Assembly (NCBI GenBank): GCA_963922565.1 | Contig: CAWUIQ010000016.1 | Location: forward strand, 12,965-76,964 | Source of the DNA: JBCBKL01 sp963922565 | Lineage (GTDB): Bacteria > Pseudomonadota > Alphaproteobacteria > Rhodobacterales > Rhodobacteraceae | DNA length: 64,000 nt | Direction: 5' to 3' | Part shown: positions 52,419 to 60,875 of the stretch, piece after piece | Position numbering within the stretch: position 1 is the first letter of the stretch | How the letters are laid out: each line of letters starts with the position of its first letter | Program-made: the position numbers and the translations under genes | Notes under the pieces: model-generated | The model's database searches: none | The model's input: only the letters and a program-made list of their open reading frames with translations | Told to the model about the DNA's origin: nothing

Positions 52419-53006
52419 ATGCGCACAGCAAAACTGACCCGGACAACGGCGGAAACCGACATCAGCGTCGAGATCAACCTCGACGGTACCGGAGCTTATG
52501 ACAACCAGACGGGCGTTGGCTTCTTTGACCACATGCTCGACCAGCTGGCGCGGCACTCGCTCATTGACATGACGATACGGGCCAAGGGCGATTTGCACAT
52601 CGACGATCACCACACGGTCGAGGACACCGGTATCGCCGTTGGTCAGGCGCTGACCCAAGCCCTTGGCGACAAAAGGGGTATCCGCCGCTACGGGTCCTGC
52701 CTGTTGCCGATGGATGATGCGCTGGTTCGCTGCGCCCTCGATCTTTCGGGTCGTCCCTTCCTTGTCTGGAGCGTCGATCTGCCGACCCCCAAGATCGGTA
52801 CCTTCGACACCGAGCTCGTGCGCGAGTTCTTTCAGGCGCTCAGCACCCATGGGGGCATCACGCTGCATGTCGACATGCTGCACGGGCTCAACAGTCACCA
52901 CATCGCCGAGGCGGCGTTCAAATCGGTGGCCCGCGCGCTGCGTGAAGCGGTCGAGGTCGATACGCGCAAGGCAGACGCGATCCCGTCGACCAAAGGCGCT
53001 TTATGA
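52419..53006 (+). CDS. hisB: imidazoleglycerol-phosphate dehydratase
   Basis: Sixth step of histidine synthesis. 195 residues. GFFDHMLDQLARHSLIDM (about 37-54), the metal-binding DDHHTVEDTGIAVGQAL (about 65-81), and HGLNSHHIAEAAFKSVARALR (about 156-176). Single-function form, without the HisN phosphatase domain. The stop overlaps the hisH start by ATGA. Confidence 0.96.
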   Translation: MRTAKLTRTTAETDISVEINLDGTGAYDNQTGVGFFDHMLDQLARHSLIDMTIRAKGDLHIDDHHTVEDTGIAVGQALTQALGDKRGIRRYGSCLLPMDDALVRCALDLSGRPFLVWSVDLPTPKIGTFDTELVREFFQALSTHGGITLHVDMLHGLNSHHIAEAAFKSVARALREAVEVDTRKADAIPSTKGAL

Positions 53007-53644
53007 GCCTCACGGTCCTGATCGACTACGAAAGCGGCAACCTGCATTCGGCCGAAAAAGCGTTTCAAAAGATGGCGGCCGAGGTCGATGCGGGAACAGT
53101 CGTGGTGACGGCCGATGCCGATCTGGTGGCACGGGCTGACCGGATCGTATTGCCCGGCGACGGCGCCTTTCCGTCCTGCATGCGCGCGCTCAAGGGAACG
53201 GGTGGCCTTTATGATGCGATGCGCGAGGCGGTCGAGATCCGGGGGCGTCCGTTTCTCGGTATCTGCGTTGGCATGCAGCTTATGGCGCGGATCGGGCGCG
53301 AATTCGAAGACACTGACGGGTTGAACTGGGTCGATGGCGAAGTCGTCGCGATCAAGCCCGAAGATGCGTCACTGAAGGTGCCTCACATGGGGTGGAACGA
53401 TCTGGTGATCGACGCGCCTCACCCGATCTTCGAAGGCGTTCAAACAGGCGATCACGCCTATTTCGTGCATTCCTATCGGTTCGACGTAACCAACCAGTCG
53501 GAATGCCTGGCCCATGTTGATTATGGGGGGCCGATCACGGCCGTCATCGGACGCGACACAATGGTAGGGTTCCAGTTTCACCCCGAAAAAAGCCAGAGCA
53601 CCGGGCTCCGGCTTATTTCGAACTTTTTGACCTGGCGGCCTTAG
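53003..53644 (+). CDS. hisH: imidazole glycerol phosphate synthase, glutaminase subunit
   Basis: 213 residues. Class I glutamine amidotransferase with nucleophile Cys in FLGICVGMQLM (about residue 87) and the His/Glu pair in FQFHPEKSQ (about 192-194). LIDYESGNLHSAEKAF begins the protein. It supplies ammonia to HisF. It is separated from hisA by a minus-strand DUF2147 gene, with which it overlaps by 4 bases at the 3' ends. Confidence 0.95.
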   Translation: MSLTVLIDYESGNLHSAEKAFQKMAAEVDAGTVVVTADADLVARADRIVLPGDGAFPSCMRALKGTGGLYDAMREAVEIRGRPFLGICVGMQLMARIGREFEDTDGLNWVDGEVVAIKPEDASLKVPHMGWNDLVIDAPHPIFEGVQTGDHAYFVHSYRFDVTNQSECLAHVDYGGPITAVIGRDTMVGFQFHPEKSQSTGLRLISNFLTWRP

Positions 53645-54027
53645 TTGACCCGGCTCCATGTCTGCTTGGAGCAGATCAGGCCACCCGCAACACAGCCGCG
53701 CAGAGCCAGCGAGTTGCCGTTCAGGGACATCTTGCCGATATAGATCTTGTCATTCGACGGACGCCAGACCTTGCCCTCATAGCTGCCATTGCCGTTGGGT
53801 TTCATGTCGATGACCAGCGTCTTGCCGAGGTTGGGCGACTTGTACTCGCCGGATCCGTTAAAGGTTCTGGCGATCTTGCCGCAGATGCTTGCGCCGCAAT
53901 TGCTCATCTCGACCAGAGCGTATGATCCGTCATCCGGCTGGGTCTTCCACGTGCCGTGAACCGGGTCGGCGGCTGCAGCGCCGGCAACCGCAATCAAGGC
54001 TGCACAAATCGTGCCAATCGTCTTCAT
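53641..54027 (-). CDS. DUF2147 domain-containing exported protein
   Basis: 128 residues from the ATG at 54027. Signal peptide (about 1-20, AAAA-DP). GTWKTQPDDGSYALVEMSNCG, SICGKIARTF, GKVWRPSNDKIYIGKMSL and CSKQTWSRV are typical of DUF2147, which is predicted to form a lipocalin-like barrel. Cysteines are present in pairs (about 48/53 and 112/117) and may form disulfides. Function unknown. It lies antisense within the his cluster, with a 4-base overlap to hisH. Confidence 0.85.
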   Translation of the reverse strand: MKTIGTICAALIAVAGAAAADPVHGTWKTQPDDGSYALVEMSNCGASICGKIARTFNGSGEYKSPNLGKTLVIDMKPNGNGSYEGKVWRPSNDKIYIGKMSLNGNSLALRGCVAGGLICSKQTWSRVN

Positions 54028-54154
54028 TTGCAAATCCTCCAGTTTGCTCGCGCGTGATCTTGAGCAGGCTTGACCCGTCTGGCAAGGCTGACCTCGGGTC
54101 GCGTTGCATCCGCTCCGCGTTGCTGCAACAAGGCCAAAAACGAAAGGCCAAGCC

Positions 54155-54877
54155 ATGATCCTATATCCCGCGATTGATCTCAAAGACGGACAAGCCGTGC
54201 GGCTTTTGCAGGGCGAGATGGATCAGGCGACGGTTTTCAATGACGACCCGGCAGCCCAGGCCAGGGCCTTTGTCGATGCGGGATGCGACTGGCTGCACCT
54301 CGTCGATCTGAACGGCGCCTTCGCCGGCAAGCCGGTCAATGCCGATGCAGTCGATGCGATCCTCGCCGCCTGCCCTGTTCCCGCACAGCTTGGCGGCGGG
54401 ATTCGGGACATGAAGACGATCGAGGCATGGATCGACAAGGGCCTCGCCCGCGTCATCCTCGGAACGGTCGCTGTCGAAAACCCCGATCTGGTGCGTGAAG
54501 CAGCCCGGACCTTTCCAGGCAAGGTCGCGGTCGGTATCGACGCAAGAGACGGCAAGGTGGCCACCAAAGGGTGGGCGGAAGAAACCGACGTCGACGCTAC
54601 GGACCTCGCCAGGCAGTTCGAAGATGCAGGTGTGGCCGCCATCATCTACACCGACATCAACCGTGATGGCGCGATGCAGGGGCCAAACGTAGAGGCGACC
54701 GCCGCGCTGGCCCGCGCGGTGTCGATCCCGGTGATCGCGTCGGGTGGCGTATCCTCGATCGCAGACCTGATCGCCCTGCGCGATTGTGGCGCAGATCTGA
54801 ATGGTGCGATCTCGGGCCGCGCCCTCTACGATGGCGCCATTGACCTCGCCGAGGCGCTTCGGACGCTCAGGAGCTAA
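54155..54877 (+). CDS. hisA: phosphoribosylformimino-5-aminoimidazole carboxamide ribotide isomerase
   Basis: 240-residue TIM barrel from the ATG at 54155 (AAAGG upstream). Catalytic Asp in YPAIDLKDGQAVRL (residue 8) and the second Asp in YTDINRDGAMQG (about 129). Phosphate-binding GGGIR and ASGGVSS. It isomerises ProFAR to PRFAR. It is followed 2 bases later by the DUF2867 gene. Confidence 0.95.
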   Translation: MILYPAIDLKDGQAVRLLQGEMDQATVFNDDPAAQARAFVDAGCDWLHLVDLNGAFAGKPVNADAVDAILAACPVPAQLGGGIRDMKTIEAWIDKGLARVILGTVAVENPDLVREAARTFPGKVAVGIDARDGKVATKGWAEETDVDATDLARQFEDAGVAAIIYTDINRDGAMQGPNVEATAALARAVSIPVIASGGVSSIADLIALRDCGADLNGAISGRALYDGAIDLAEALRTLRS

Positions 54878-54879
54878 CC

Positions 54880-55341
54880 ATGCCGCACCGTTCTGTTTCT
54901 CACTGCCCCCTGCCCGCCAGCAGCGGGCTGCATCAGCGCATCCGCAAGGGCGATTTCATGGATTGCTACGCAACGCAATCCGACATGGATCCGCGCCGGG
55001 CGGCCGAGATCATCACGAGTTTTCCGGGCTGGGCGCAGATGCTCGTCCATCTTCGCAACGTTCTGACCGCGCCTTTCGGCCTGCGCAGCACCGCCCCACC
55101 AGCGAGTGATATCGTGGGCATTTTTCCGGTCGAAAGCGAAAACGAAAACGAGTTGATCGCCGGTTTCAACGACAAGCATCTCGATTTCCGCGTATCGGTC
55201 CTGCGCGAGGCGGGCCGCGTGCATCTCGCGACCTGGGTGCATCCGCACAATATCGGTGGGCGTCTTTATCTCGCGACGATCATGCCGTTTCACATCCTGA
55301 TCGCACGCGACGCACTCGCGCGCGTCGCGCAGGCGGGTTAG
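54880..55341 (+). CDS. DUF2867 domain-containing protein
   Basis: 153 residues. The C-terminal two thirds has the DUF2867 style: HLRNVLTAPFGLR (about 57-69), GIFPVESENENELIAGFNDKHLDFRVSV (spanning about 84-111), and RLYLATIMPFHILIARDAL. Function unknown. It is packed 2 bases after hisA and ends in a 4-base convergent overlap with the DUF302 gene, so it is likely transcribed with the his genes. Confidence 0.8.
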   Translation: MPHRSVSHCPLPASSGLHQRIRKGDFMDCYATQSDMDPRRAAEIITSFPGWAQMLVHLRNVLTAPFGLRSTAPPASDIVGIFPVESENENELIAGFNDKHLDFRVSVLREAGRVHLATWVHPHNIGGRLYLATIMPFHILIARDALARVAQAG

Positions 55342-55787
55342 CTGCCGCCGATCGCTTTGCCCGTCAGGTTCTGTAGCGCGCCACTCATCTTTCCGATGAA
55401 TTCCGCGTCGCCGGGTACGTCCAGATCACCCAGCATTGCGCCCGGTTCTTCATAGACAACCTGCACCTGCCCGCCTGCGTCTTCGTAAACCAGAACCCGA
55501 AGCGGCAGATAGAGGCCGGCGCGGGGATCAGCCTGCATGGCAGGCGTCCCCAGCTTGGGATTGCCAAAGATCAAAAGCTGTGCAGGTGCCAGATCCATGT
55601 CTACGCTTTGGGCGCCCGCGCCGTGATCGACGCGCGCGAAAATCGTTGCCCCAGCGTTTGTGACAGCGGCCTCAAGCCGGTCCGCCACCTCGGAAACCGA
55701 CCCGCTCGCCGGTTGTTGCACGATTTCCGCCAACGCGGGTACCCCCAGAAATGTTGTTACAGCCAAAGCTTGTATCAAAGTCTTCAT
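55338..55787 (-). CDS. DUF302 domain-containing exported protein
   Basis: 149 residues from the ATG at 55787. Signal peptide (about 1-20, ALAE). The DUF302 core spans VADRLEAAVTNAGATIFARVDHGAGA and APAQLLIFGNPKLGTPAMQADPRAGLYLPLR, ending with YEEPGAML. Members are small, often periplasmic and of unknown function. It is the second antisense gene inside the his cluster, between hisA/DUF2867 and hisF. Confidence 0.88.
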   Translation of the reverse strand: MKTLIQALAVTTFLGVPALAEIVQQPASGSVSEVADRLEAAVTNAGATIFARVDHGAGAQSVDMDLAPAQLLIFGNPKLGTPAMQADPRAGLYLPLRVLVYEDAGGQVQVVYEEPGAMLGDLDVPGDAEFIGKMSGALQNLTGKAIGGS

Positions 55788-56030
55788 CGCATCTCTCCCA
55801 ATTTGGGCCAAGGCTGGCGGTATCGCCCTGAAACATCCAATCAATATCCTGAGAGACTTTCGTTGCGGCGGATTTGCCCCTATGCCGCGTCGCAAGGAGA
55901 CATAGACCAGCATCCCCAGCCGAGGTCAGGCAGCGGGAACCGCTGACCACTGTAATGGTGACCGTCGTGCTGATCATCCCGATCAGGGACATCGTTGCGT
56001 TCCGGCGCTGCAAAGGCTAACCCGAACCCC

Positions 56031-56792
56031 GTGCTCAAGACCCGTATCATACCCTGTCTCGACGTGGCCGATGGCCGCGTGGTCAAAGGTGTGAATTTCG
56101 TCGATCTGGTCGATGCCGGCGATCCGGTCGAGGCGGCCAAAGCCTATGATGCGGCCGGAGCCGACGAACTCTGCTTCCTCGACATCCACGCCACGCATGA
56201 GAACCGGGGCACGATGTTCGATCTGGTTCAGCGGACGGCCGAGCAGTGCTTTATCCCGCTGACGGTGGGCGGCGGTGTTCGAACCACCGAAGACGTGCGC
56301 AACCTACTGCTGGCCGGAGCCGACAAGGTTTCGTTCAACTCTGCCGCTGTCGCGGATCCGGACGTTCTGGCGCGCGCCGCCGATCAGTTCGGGGCGCAAT
56401 GCATCGTCTGCGCCATCGACGCCAAGACCGTGAGCCCCGGCAAATGGGAGATATTTACCCACGGAGGGCGCAAACCCACCGGCATCGACGCCATTGAATT
56501 CGCCCGAACCGCCGCGGCAAAGGGCGCAGGGGAAATCCTGCTGACCTCCATGGACCGGGACGGAACGCGCGCCGGCTTCAACCTGCCCCTGACCCGCGCG
56601 ATATCGGACGCCGTGCCGGTGCCGGTCATCGCATCCGGTGGTGTCGGCACGCTCGACCACCTGGTCGACGGGGTCACCCAAGGCGGCGCCTCGGCCGTGC
56701 TTGCCGCCTCGATCTTTCATTTCGGCGACTTCACCATAGCCGAGGCCAAGGCTCACATGGCGGCTGCCGGTATCCCGATGAGGCTGCAATGA
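56031..56792 (+). CDS. hisF: imidazole glycerol phosphate synthase, cyclase subunit
   Basis: 253-residue TIM barrel from a GTG at 56031, which gives LKTRIIPCLDVADGRVVKGVNF, the conserved N-terminus and family length; an earlier TTG at 55995 would add 12 untypical residues. Catalytic Asp in IPCLDV (about 11) and in SMDRDGTRAG (about 130). It uses HisH-derived ammonia. Its 3' end overlaps hisE by ATGA. The region 55788-56030 upstream should hold its promoter and that of the DUF302 gene. Confidence 0.94.
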   Translation: MLKTRIIPCLDVADGRVVKGVNFVDLVDAGDPVEAAKAYDAAGADELCFLDIHATHENRGTMFDLVQRTAEQCFIPLTVGGGVRTTEDVRNLLLAGADKVSFNSAAVADPDVLARAADQFGAQCIVCAIDAKTVSPGKWEIFTHGGRKPTGIDAIEFARTAAAKGAGEILLTSMDRDGTRAGFNLPLTRAISDAVPVPVIASGGVGTLDHLVDGVTQGGASAVLAASIFHFGDFTIAEAKAHMAAAGIPMRLQ

Positions 56793-57097
56793 CGCTTGAT
56801 GATCTCTTTGCCACGATCGAGGCGCGCAAGGGCGCGGACCCCGAAACAAGCTGGACCGCCAAACTGCTTGCCAAGGGCCCGGAAAAATGTGCCGAAAAGT
56901 TCGGTGAAGAGGCGATCGAGGCCATCATCGAAGCGGCCAAGGGCGACCGGGCACGGCTGACTGCCGAGGCTGCAGACGTTCTCTATCATCTCTTCGTCAT
57001 GCTTGCGGCACGAGACGTCGCCCTGACTGACGTGATGGCCGAACTGGAGCGTCGTCAGGGCCAGTCAGGCCTCGCTGAAAAGGCGACCCGTTCCTAG
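56789..57097 (+). CDS. hisE: phosphoribosyl-ATP diphosphatase
   Basis: 102 residues, single-domain HisE (not fused to HisI). Helical MazG-like fold: TLDDLFATIEARKGADPETSWTAKLL, KCAEKFGEEAIEAIIEAAKGD and EAADVLYHLFVMLAARDVAL. It hydrolyses PR-ATP to PR-AMP. Last gene of the his group; hisI is not in the window. Confidence 0.95.
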   Translation: MTLDDLFATIEARKGADPETSWTAKLLAKGPEKCAEKFGEEAIEAIIEAAKGDRARLTAEAADVLYHLFVMLAARDVALTDVMAELERRQGQSGLAEKATRS

Positions 57098-57277
57098 GGA
57101 CTGACGTCGACCCATCCGTTCGATCACTTTTGGCGCCAAACCCGGGATGCCTGTTGCACCCGCAAAAGGCCTGTGCTGACATCACAACGTGAGCGTGAAA
57201 GCGCTAATACTGTGCGGGCGCCTCACGACAATACCCACATTGATTGTTCAATCGGTTCACAACACTGGGAAAAGACC

Positions 57278-58255
57278 ATGGCGACCACCGATCAGATCCC
57301 GACAAATTCCGGCTTTCATGCCAAGAGTACCGCAGATGAGGTCGTCGCCGGGATCGACATGACCGGCAAAACGGTGATCGTCACTGGCGGTTACAGCGGC
57401 ATCGGCCTCGAAACGGTCCGCAGCCTCGCCGGCGCCGGCGCATCGGTCACGGTGCCGGTTCGCAGCCCCGACAAGGCAAAGGAGGCTCTCGCCGACGTCG
57501 AGGGCGATGTTCAAACCGCACCGATGGATCTCGCCGACCTGTCATCGATCCAGCAGTTCACCGACGCCTTCGTGGAAAACCACACAAACCTCGATCTTCT
57601 CATAAACAACGCAGGGATCATGGCCTGCCCGATGGCGCGCGTCGGTCCCGGCTGGGAATCGCAGTTCGGGGTCAATCATATGGGACATTTCGCACTGACG
57701 ATGGGCCTCATGCCGCTGCTCAAGGCAACACCGGATGCCAGGGTCGTTGCCCTCTCGTCTACCGCGCACAAACTCACTGACATCCTGTGGGATGACATCC
57801 AGTACGAGACCTCTGACTACGACAAATGGCAGGCATATGGGCAGGCCAAGACGGCCAATGCTCTCTTTGCCAACGGGCTGTCGCGCAGGCTTGGCGAGAG
57901 CGGCGGACTGGCCTTTTCCGTGCATCCAGGGGGAATCTTCACACCCCTGCAACGACACCTGCCGAAGGAAGAGATGATCGCCATGGGTTGGCTCGACGAA
58001 ACCGGCGAACCGTCTGAGCTGGCCAAAGAGGGGTTCAAGTCACCCGCGCAAGGCGCATCGACAACCGTTTGGGCGGCCACATCGCCCGCTTTGGCGGGCA
58101 AACCCGGCGTCTATTGCGAGGATTGCGATATCGCCGCGCTGACCGACCCGGACAGCCCATATGCCCGATACATGGGCGTTGATCCGCATGCCTGCAGCGA
58201 CGCATCGGCAGAGCGGCTTTGGGAAATCAGCGAGGATCTTCTGCAAAACGCCTGA
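57278..58255 (+). CDS. short-chain dehydrogenase, retinol dehydrogenase/WWOX-like
   Basis: 325 residues from the ATG at 57278. TGGYSGIGLETVRSL cofactor motif, NNAGIMACP, LSSTAHKL and the catalytic YGQAKTANALF. The extended length and motif style resemble SDRs of the retinol-dehydrogenase/protochlorophyllide-reductase-like group. Substrate unknown. Its own transcription is likely: the 180-base spacer after hisE includes a small GATTG-TT-CAATC repeat (57242-57253). Confidence 0.87.
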   Translation: MATTDQIPTNSGFHAKSTADEVVAGIDMTGKTVIVTGGYSGIGLETVRSLAGAGASVTVPVRSPDKAKEALADVEGDVQTAPMDLADLSSIQQFTDAFVENHTNLDLLINNAGIMACPMARVGPGWESQFGVNHMGHFALTMGLMPLLKATPDARVVALSSTAHKLTDILWDDIQYETSDYDKWQAYGQAKTANALFANGLSRRLGESGGLAFSVHPGGIFTPLQRHLPKEEMIAMGWLDETGEPSELAKEGFKSPAQGASTTVWAATSPALAGKPGVYCEDCDIAALTDPDSPYARYMGVDPHACSDASAERLWEISEDLLQNA

Positions 58256-58329
58256 TAACACAACGATCATCGCTTGGGTCGGCGGGCGGGCGCCTTTGGC
58301 CGCAGGCCAAACAGAGCCGCCCGGCGGCC

Positions 58330-58800
58330 CTACAACTTCGACGAAATCACACCTGTCGCGAAACCACCCATCCGCAGCTCGCCAAAAAGGCGCTGGTACT
58401 CGATCTTGGGACAGCGGTTCTGGATCACGGTCACGCCTCTCGCCTCTGCCTTTGCCGCCGCTTCCGGGTGTTCCACGCCAATCTGCATCCAGATCACCCG
58501 CAAATCGGGCAAGGCTTCAAGGGCTTCATCAACGATGTCCGGCACCGCCTCGGAGCGGCGGAAGATATCTACCATGTCGACACGCTCCCCGATGCTTTTC
58601 AGATCCGGACGTACTGGTGATCCAAAGAGGGTCTGGCCGGCAAGGCCCGGGTTGACCGGAAGCACGCAAAACCCTTTGAGGCTCAGGTATCGGGCAACGA
58701 AGTAACTGGGGCGCACCGGGTTGGCCGACACACCGACCACGGCCACGGTTTTTACCTCGGACAGGATTCGTTTCAGAAAGGCGTCTGAATAGTCAGGCAT
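58330..58800 (-). CDS. CoA-binding protein, YccU type
   Basis: 156 residues with a Rossmann CoA-binding domain: VKTVAVVGVSANPVRPSYFVARYL (about 16-39), VLPVNPGLAGQTLFG, VDMVDIFRRSEAVPDIV and GVTVIQNRCPKIEY. This is the succinyl-CoA-synthetase-alpha-like CoA_binding_2 family. Function unknown beyond CoA binding. Transcribed toward the SDR gene. Confidence 0.9.
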   Translation of the reverse strand: MPDYSDAFLKRILSEVKTVAVVGVSANPVRPSYFVARYLSLKGFCVLPVNPGLAGQTLFGSPVRPDLKSIGERVDMVDIFRRSEAVPDIVDEALEALPDLRVIWMQIGVEHPEAAAKAEARGVTVIQNRCPKIEYQRLFGELRMGGFATGVISSKL

Positions 58801-58827
58801 GCCCTCTCATACCCTTGCGCCTGCACG

Positions 58828-58865
58828 AAAAAAAGCGCCCCTGCACTTCAAGCGACAGGAGCGCT
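58828..58865 (-). terminator. Rho-independent terminator downstream of the zinc-ribbon gene
   Basis: On the minus strand, AGCGCTCCTG pairs with CAGGGGCGCT (one G-T pair) around a 12-base loop and is followed by a run of T. It ends the rlmB/zinc-ribbon transcript. Confidence 0.75.
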
Positions 58866-58987
58866 CAGGTACGGAACGAGGGACAGTGAAATAACCGGCA
58901 GGCGTTCCAGACCTGCGGTAATGCATTAGATGTAGGAAGCCCTTCGCTCCACACCAGTGCCATTCGCGTTTCTGTGAAGAGATCGGC

Positions 58988-59269
58988 CTAGTCCAGGATA
59001 TCTTCGATGAAATCGAAGGCGTCCTCGATCAGATCCGCAAACCGGGCCTTGCGTTTTTTCTTGCGCTTGATCGGTTTCTGATGCCGGACGGGGCTTGGCC
59101 GCACCAGCTCGCGCTCGCCCCGTTTCTTTGCCTTGGGCAGCATTTTCAGATCATGCAGCGGCGCGCCACAGCTGGAACAGCTCAGCTCGTGGCGCGACTT
59201 GCCCTTCAGCACCAGGGCCGCCTTTACGCCGCAATAGCAGCACGTCACGATTTTTGTCGGATAAGCCAT
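58988..59269 (-). CDS. small zinc-ribbon protein, hypothetical
   Basis: 93 residues. Two CxxC pairs (CCYCG near residue 10 and CSSCG near 31) form a zinc ribbon. A strongly basic middle (KKRGER, KPIKRKKKRKARF) follows, and then an acidic tail (DLIEDAFDFIEDILD). No known function; nucleic-acid binding is possible. It starts 9 bases after the rlmB stop, so it is cotranscribed with the rRNA methyltransferase. That is weak support for a ribosome-related role. Confidence 0.75.
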   Translation of the reverse strand: MAYPTKIVTCCYCGVKAALVLKGKSRHELSCSSCGAPLHDLKMLPKAKKRGERELVRPSPVRHQKPIKRKKKRKARFADLIEDAFDFIEDILD

Positions 59270-59278
59270 GCGTTCCCC

Positions 59279-60049
59279 TCAAACCTTTGAGGCATATAGG
59301 GCAATAGCCGCCGCATTTGAGACGTTGAGCGATCCAAACTGTCCTTGCGCATCGATCCGGACCAAATGGTCGCAGGTCGCCTTTGTCTTGTCACGCAGCC
59401 CCGGCCCCTCGGCTCCGAGCACCAGCGCCACCGGGCTCTGCCGTCGCCCCTCAAGCGCTGCCTCGATCGTCAGGTCCGCCTCGCCGTCGAGACCCAGAAC
59501 CAGATATCCCATGCCCTGCAACTCCTTGATCGCGTCGGCAAGGTTGCGGACCCTCAGATAGGGCTGACGTTCAAGCGCCCCGCTCGCCGTCTTGGCAAGC
59601 GCGCCGGTTTCCGGTGCGGAATGATGACGGGTTCCGATGACCGCGGACGCCCCGAGCACCTCGGCTGACCGCAGGATCGCGCCGACATTGTGCGGGTCCG
59701 TTACCCGATCCAGCAAAACGAGGCGGGGCGAGGCTTCGCCAATAGCGACATCCGCCAATTGCCCCCAGTCAAGCGGCTTGACCTCTAGCGCCGCCCCCTG
59801 ATGCACCGAACCGGGATCGAGCGGCGCTGAAAAGCGGCGCGGATCCGTGATTTCCGGCGCAATCCCAGCCGCTTCTATGGCTTCCTTCAGCTTGATCTCC
59901 GCATTTGGTGTCACGATCAGACGCAGTTTTTCCCGGCGCGGATTCAGCAGCGCATCCCGCACCGCGTGCAGCCCGAAAAGCCAAACGGTTTCGTGGGCGG
60001 CGGCCTTCTTGGCCTGCTCCTTTTCGATCACCCATTTCGGTTTTTTCAT
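59279..60049 (-). CDS. rlmB: 23S rRNA (guanosine-2'-O-)-methyltransferase, RlmB/TrmH family
   Basis: 256 residues from the ATG at 60049. An N-terminal substrate-binding domain (LFGLHAVRDALLNPRR) is followed by the SPOUT domain with the three TrmH motifs: LVLLDRVTDPHNVGAILRSAEVLG (about 105-128), LVLGAEGPGLRDKT, and IDAQGQFGSLNVSNAAAIALY. It methylates G2251 in 23S rRNA by family. Divergent from tRNA-Tyr with 100 bases between. Confidence 0.93.
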   Translation of the reverse strand: MKKPKWVIEKEQAKKAAAHETVWLFGLHAVRDALLNPRREKLRLIVTPNAEIKLKEAIEAAGIAPEITDPRRFSAPLDPGSVHQGAALEVKPLDWGQLADVAIGEASPRLVLLDRVTDPHNVGAILRSAEVLGASAVIGTRHHSAPETGALAKTASGALERQPYLRVRNLADAIKELQGMGYLVLGLDGEADLTIEAALEGRRQSPVALVLGAEGPGLRDKTKATCDHLVRIDAQGQFGSLNVSNAAAIALYASKV

Positions 60050-60086
60050 GCGCCAGATGCCCCTGCAAAACCGGGGCAATTCGGCC

Positions 60087-60115
60087 TTGACCCCTGTTTG
60101 AGGTGCTAGTAATCA
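60087..60115 (+). promoter_or_regulatory. candidate promoter of the tRNA-Tyr gene
   Basis: TTGACC at 60087-60092 is a good -35 box. A 17-base spacer leads to TAATCA (60110-60115); CTAGTAAT nearby is an alternative -10. It lies 34 bases before the tRNA 5' end. The -35 is convincing, the -10 only moderate. Confidence 0.4.
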
Positions 60116-60149
60116 CGCGTCCACGCCAAGGGCAATGATCTTGGTTCGT

Positions 60150-60233
60150 GGGCGACAGGCCGCAAGGTGTGGCAGGGGACTGTAACTCCCTCGCGGAGAC
60201 GCACGCCTGGTTCGATTCCAGGGTCGCCCACCA
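60150..60233 (+). tRNA. tRNA-Tyr (GTA)
   Basis: 84 bases including an encoded CCA. The acceptor pairs GGGCGAC with GTCGCCC, followed by discriminator A and CCA. The D arm pairs GCC with GGC, the anticodon stem GGGGA with TCCCT around CTGTAAC (anticodon GTA), and the variable arm GCG with CGC, giving the long class II form expected for bacterial tRNA-Tyr. The T arm pairs CCTGG with CCAGG around TTCGATT. Confidence 0.96.
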
Positions 60234-60267
60234 CTTTTCCAGCCGATGCCAGCGCCGGGCCAAGCCT

Positions 60268-60762
60268 TCACTTTGTTGCGAAGAGAATCTGCGCCGCGCC
60301 AAATCTGTCGATCCGCTGCGTCTCGACCAGTCCCAAACCTTTCAAGAGGCGACACGAGGCGGCGTTGGCGCTTTGCGTTTCCGCTATGATCCGTTCCAGC
60401 CGCCCGTGCCGCAGTGCATCCGCGATCACTGCGCCAACAGCCTCGCTGCCAAATCCATGACCCCACGCCTTTGGATGAAACTGGTAGGAAACTTCATAAT
60501 CCTGCCCATCCTTGTGCGGCCCCAATTCGACCAGACCGATCGCCCGGCGTCTTTGGACGGAAACCACCACCCAGGCACCGACTTCGGCCGAGGGCGGCAG
60601 ATACGCCCGGAAGCGTCGATACCACTCTGTCCAGTGGACAGGGCCGCCAAGATACCGCCGGACATCGCGATTGCCGACGAGGCTGCAAAAGAACCAGAAA
60701 TCCCATCCCGATACGGGGCGCAGCAACAGCCGTTCCGTCTGGATTTGCTTTGCGAACTCCAT
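60268..60762 (-). CDS. GNAT family N-acetyltransferase
   Basis: 164 residues from the ATG at 60762. RimJ/RimL-type acetyltransferase: QTERLLLRPVSGWDFWFF, IGLVELGPHKDGQDYEVSYQF, acetyl-CoA site WGHGFGSEAVGAVI (a variant of the usual Q/RxxGxG/A loop), and SANAASCRLLKGLGLVETQR. The substrate is unknown. It converges on tRNA-Tyr. Confidence 0.9.
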   Translation of the reverse strand: MEFAKQIQTERLLLRPVSGWDFWFFCSLVGNRDVRRYLGGPVHWTEWYRRFRAYLPPSAEVGAWVVVSVQRRRAIGLVELGPHKDGQDYEVSYQFHPKAWGHGFGSEAVGAVIADALRHGRLERIIAETQSANAASCRLLKGLGLVETQRIDRFGAAQILFATK

Positions 60763-60875
60763 CTTCGTTACCAAAATCTGACTTTTTCCCCGATGCAACC
60801 AGCAGCCCGAGTTCCCGGAATACGCCTTTGCCGCATGCACGAAACTGGCGCATTATCAGGTGAAGGGGTAAAACC

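Noticed and set aside
60150..60233. tRNA-Tyr as an integration site with attached island
   Set aside because: The flanking genes are ordinary and no integrase or repeated tRNA 3' end was seen in the window.
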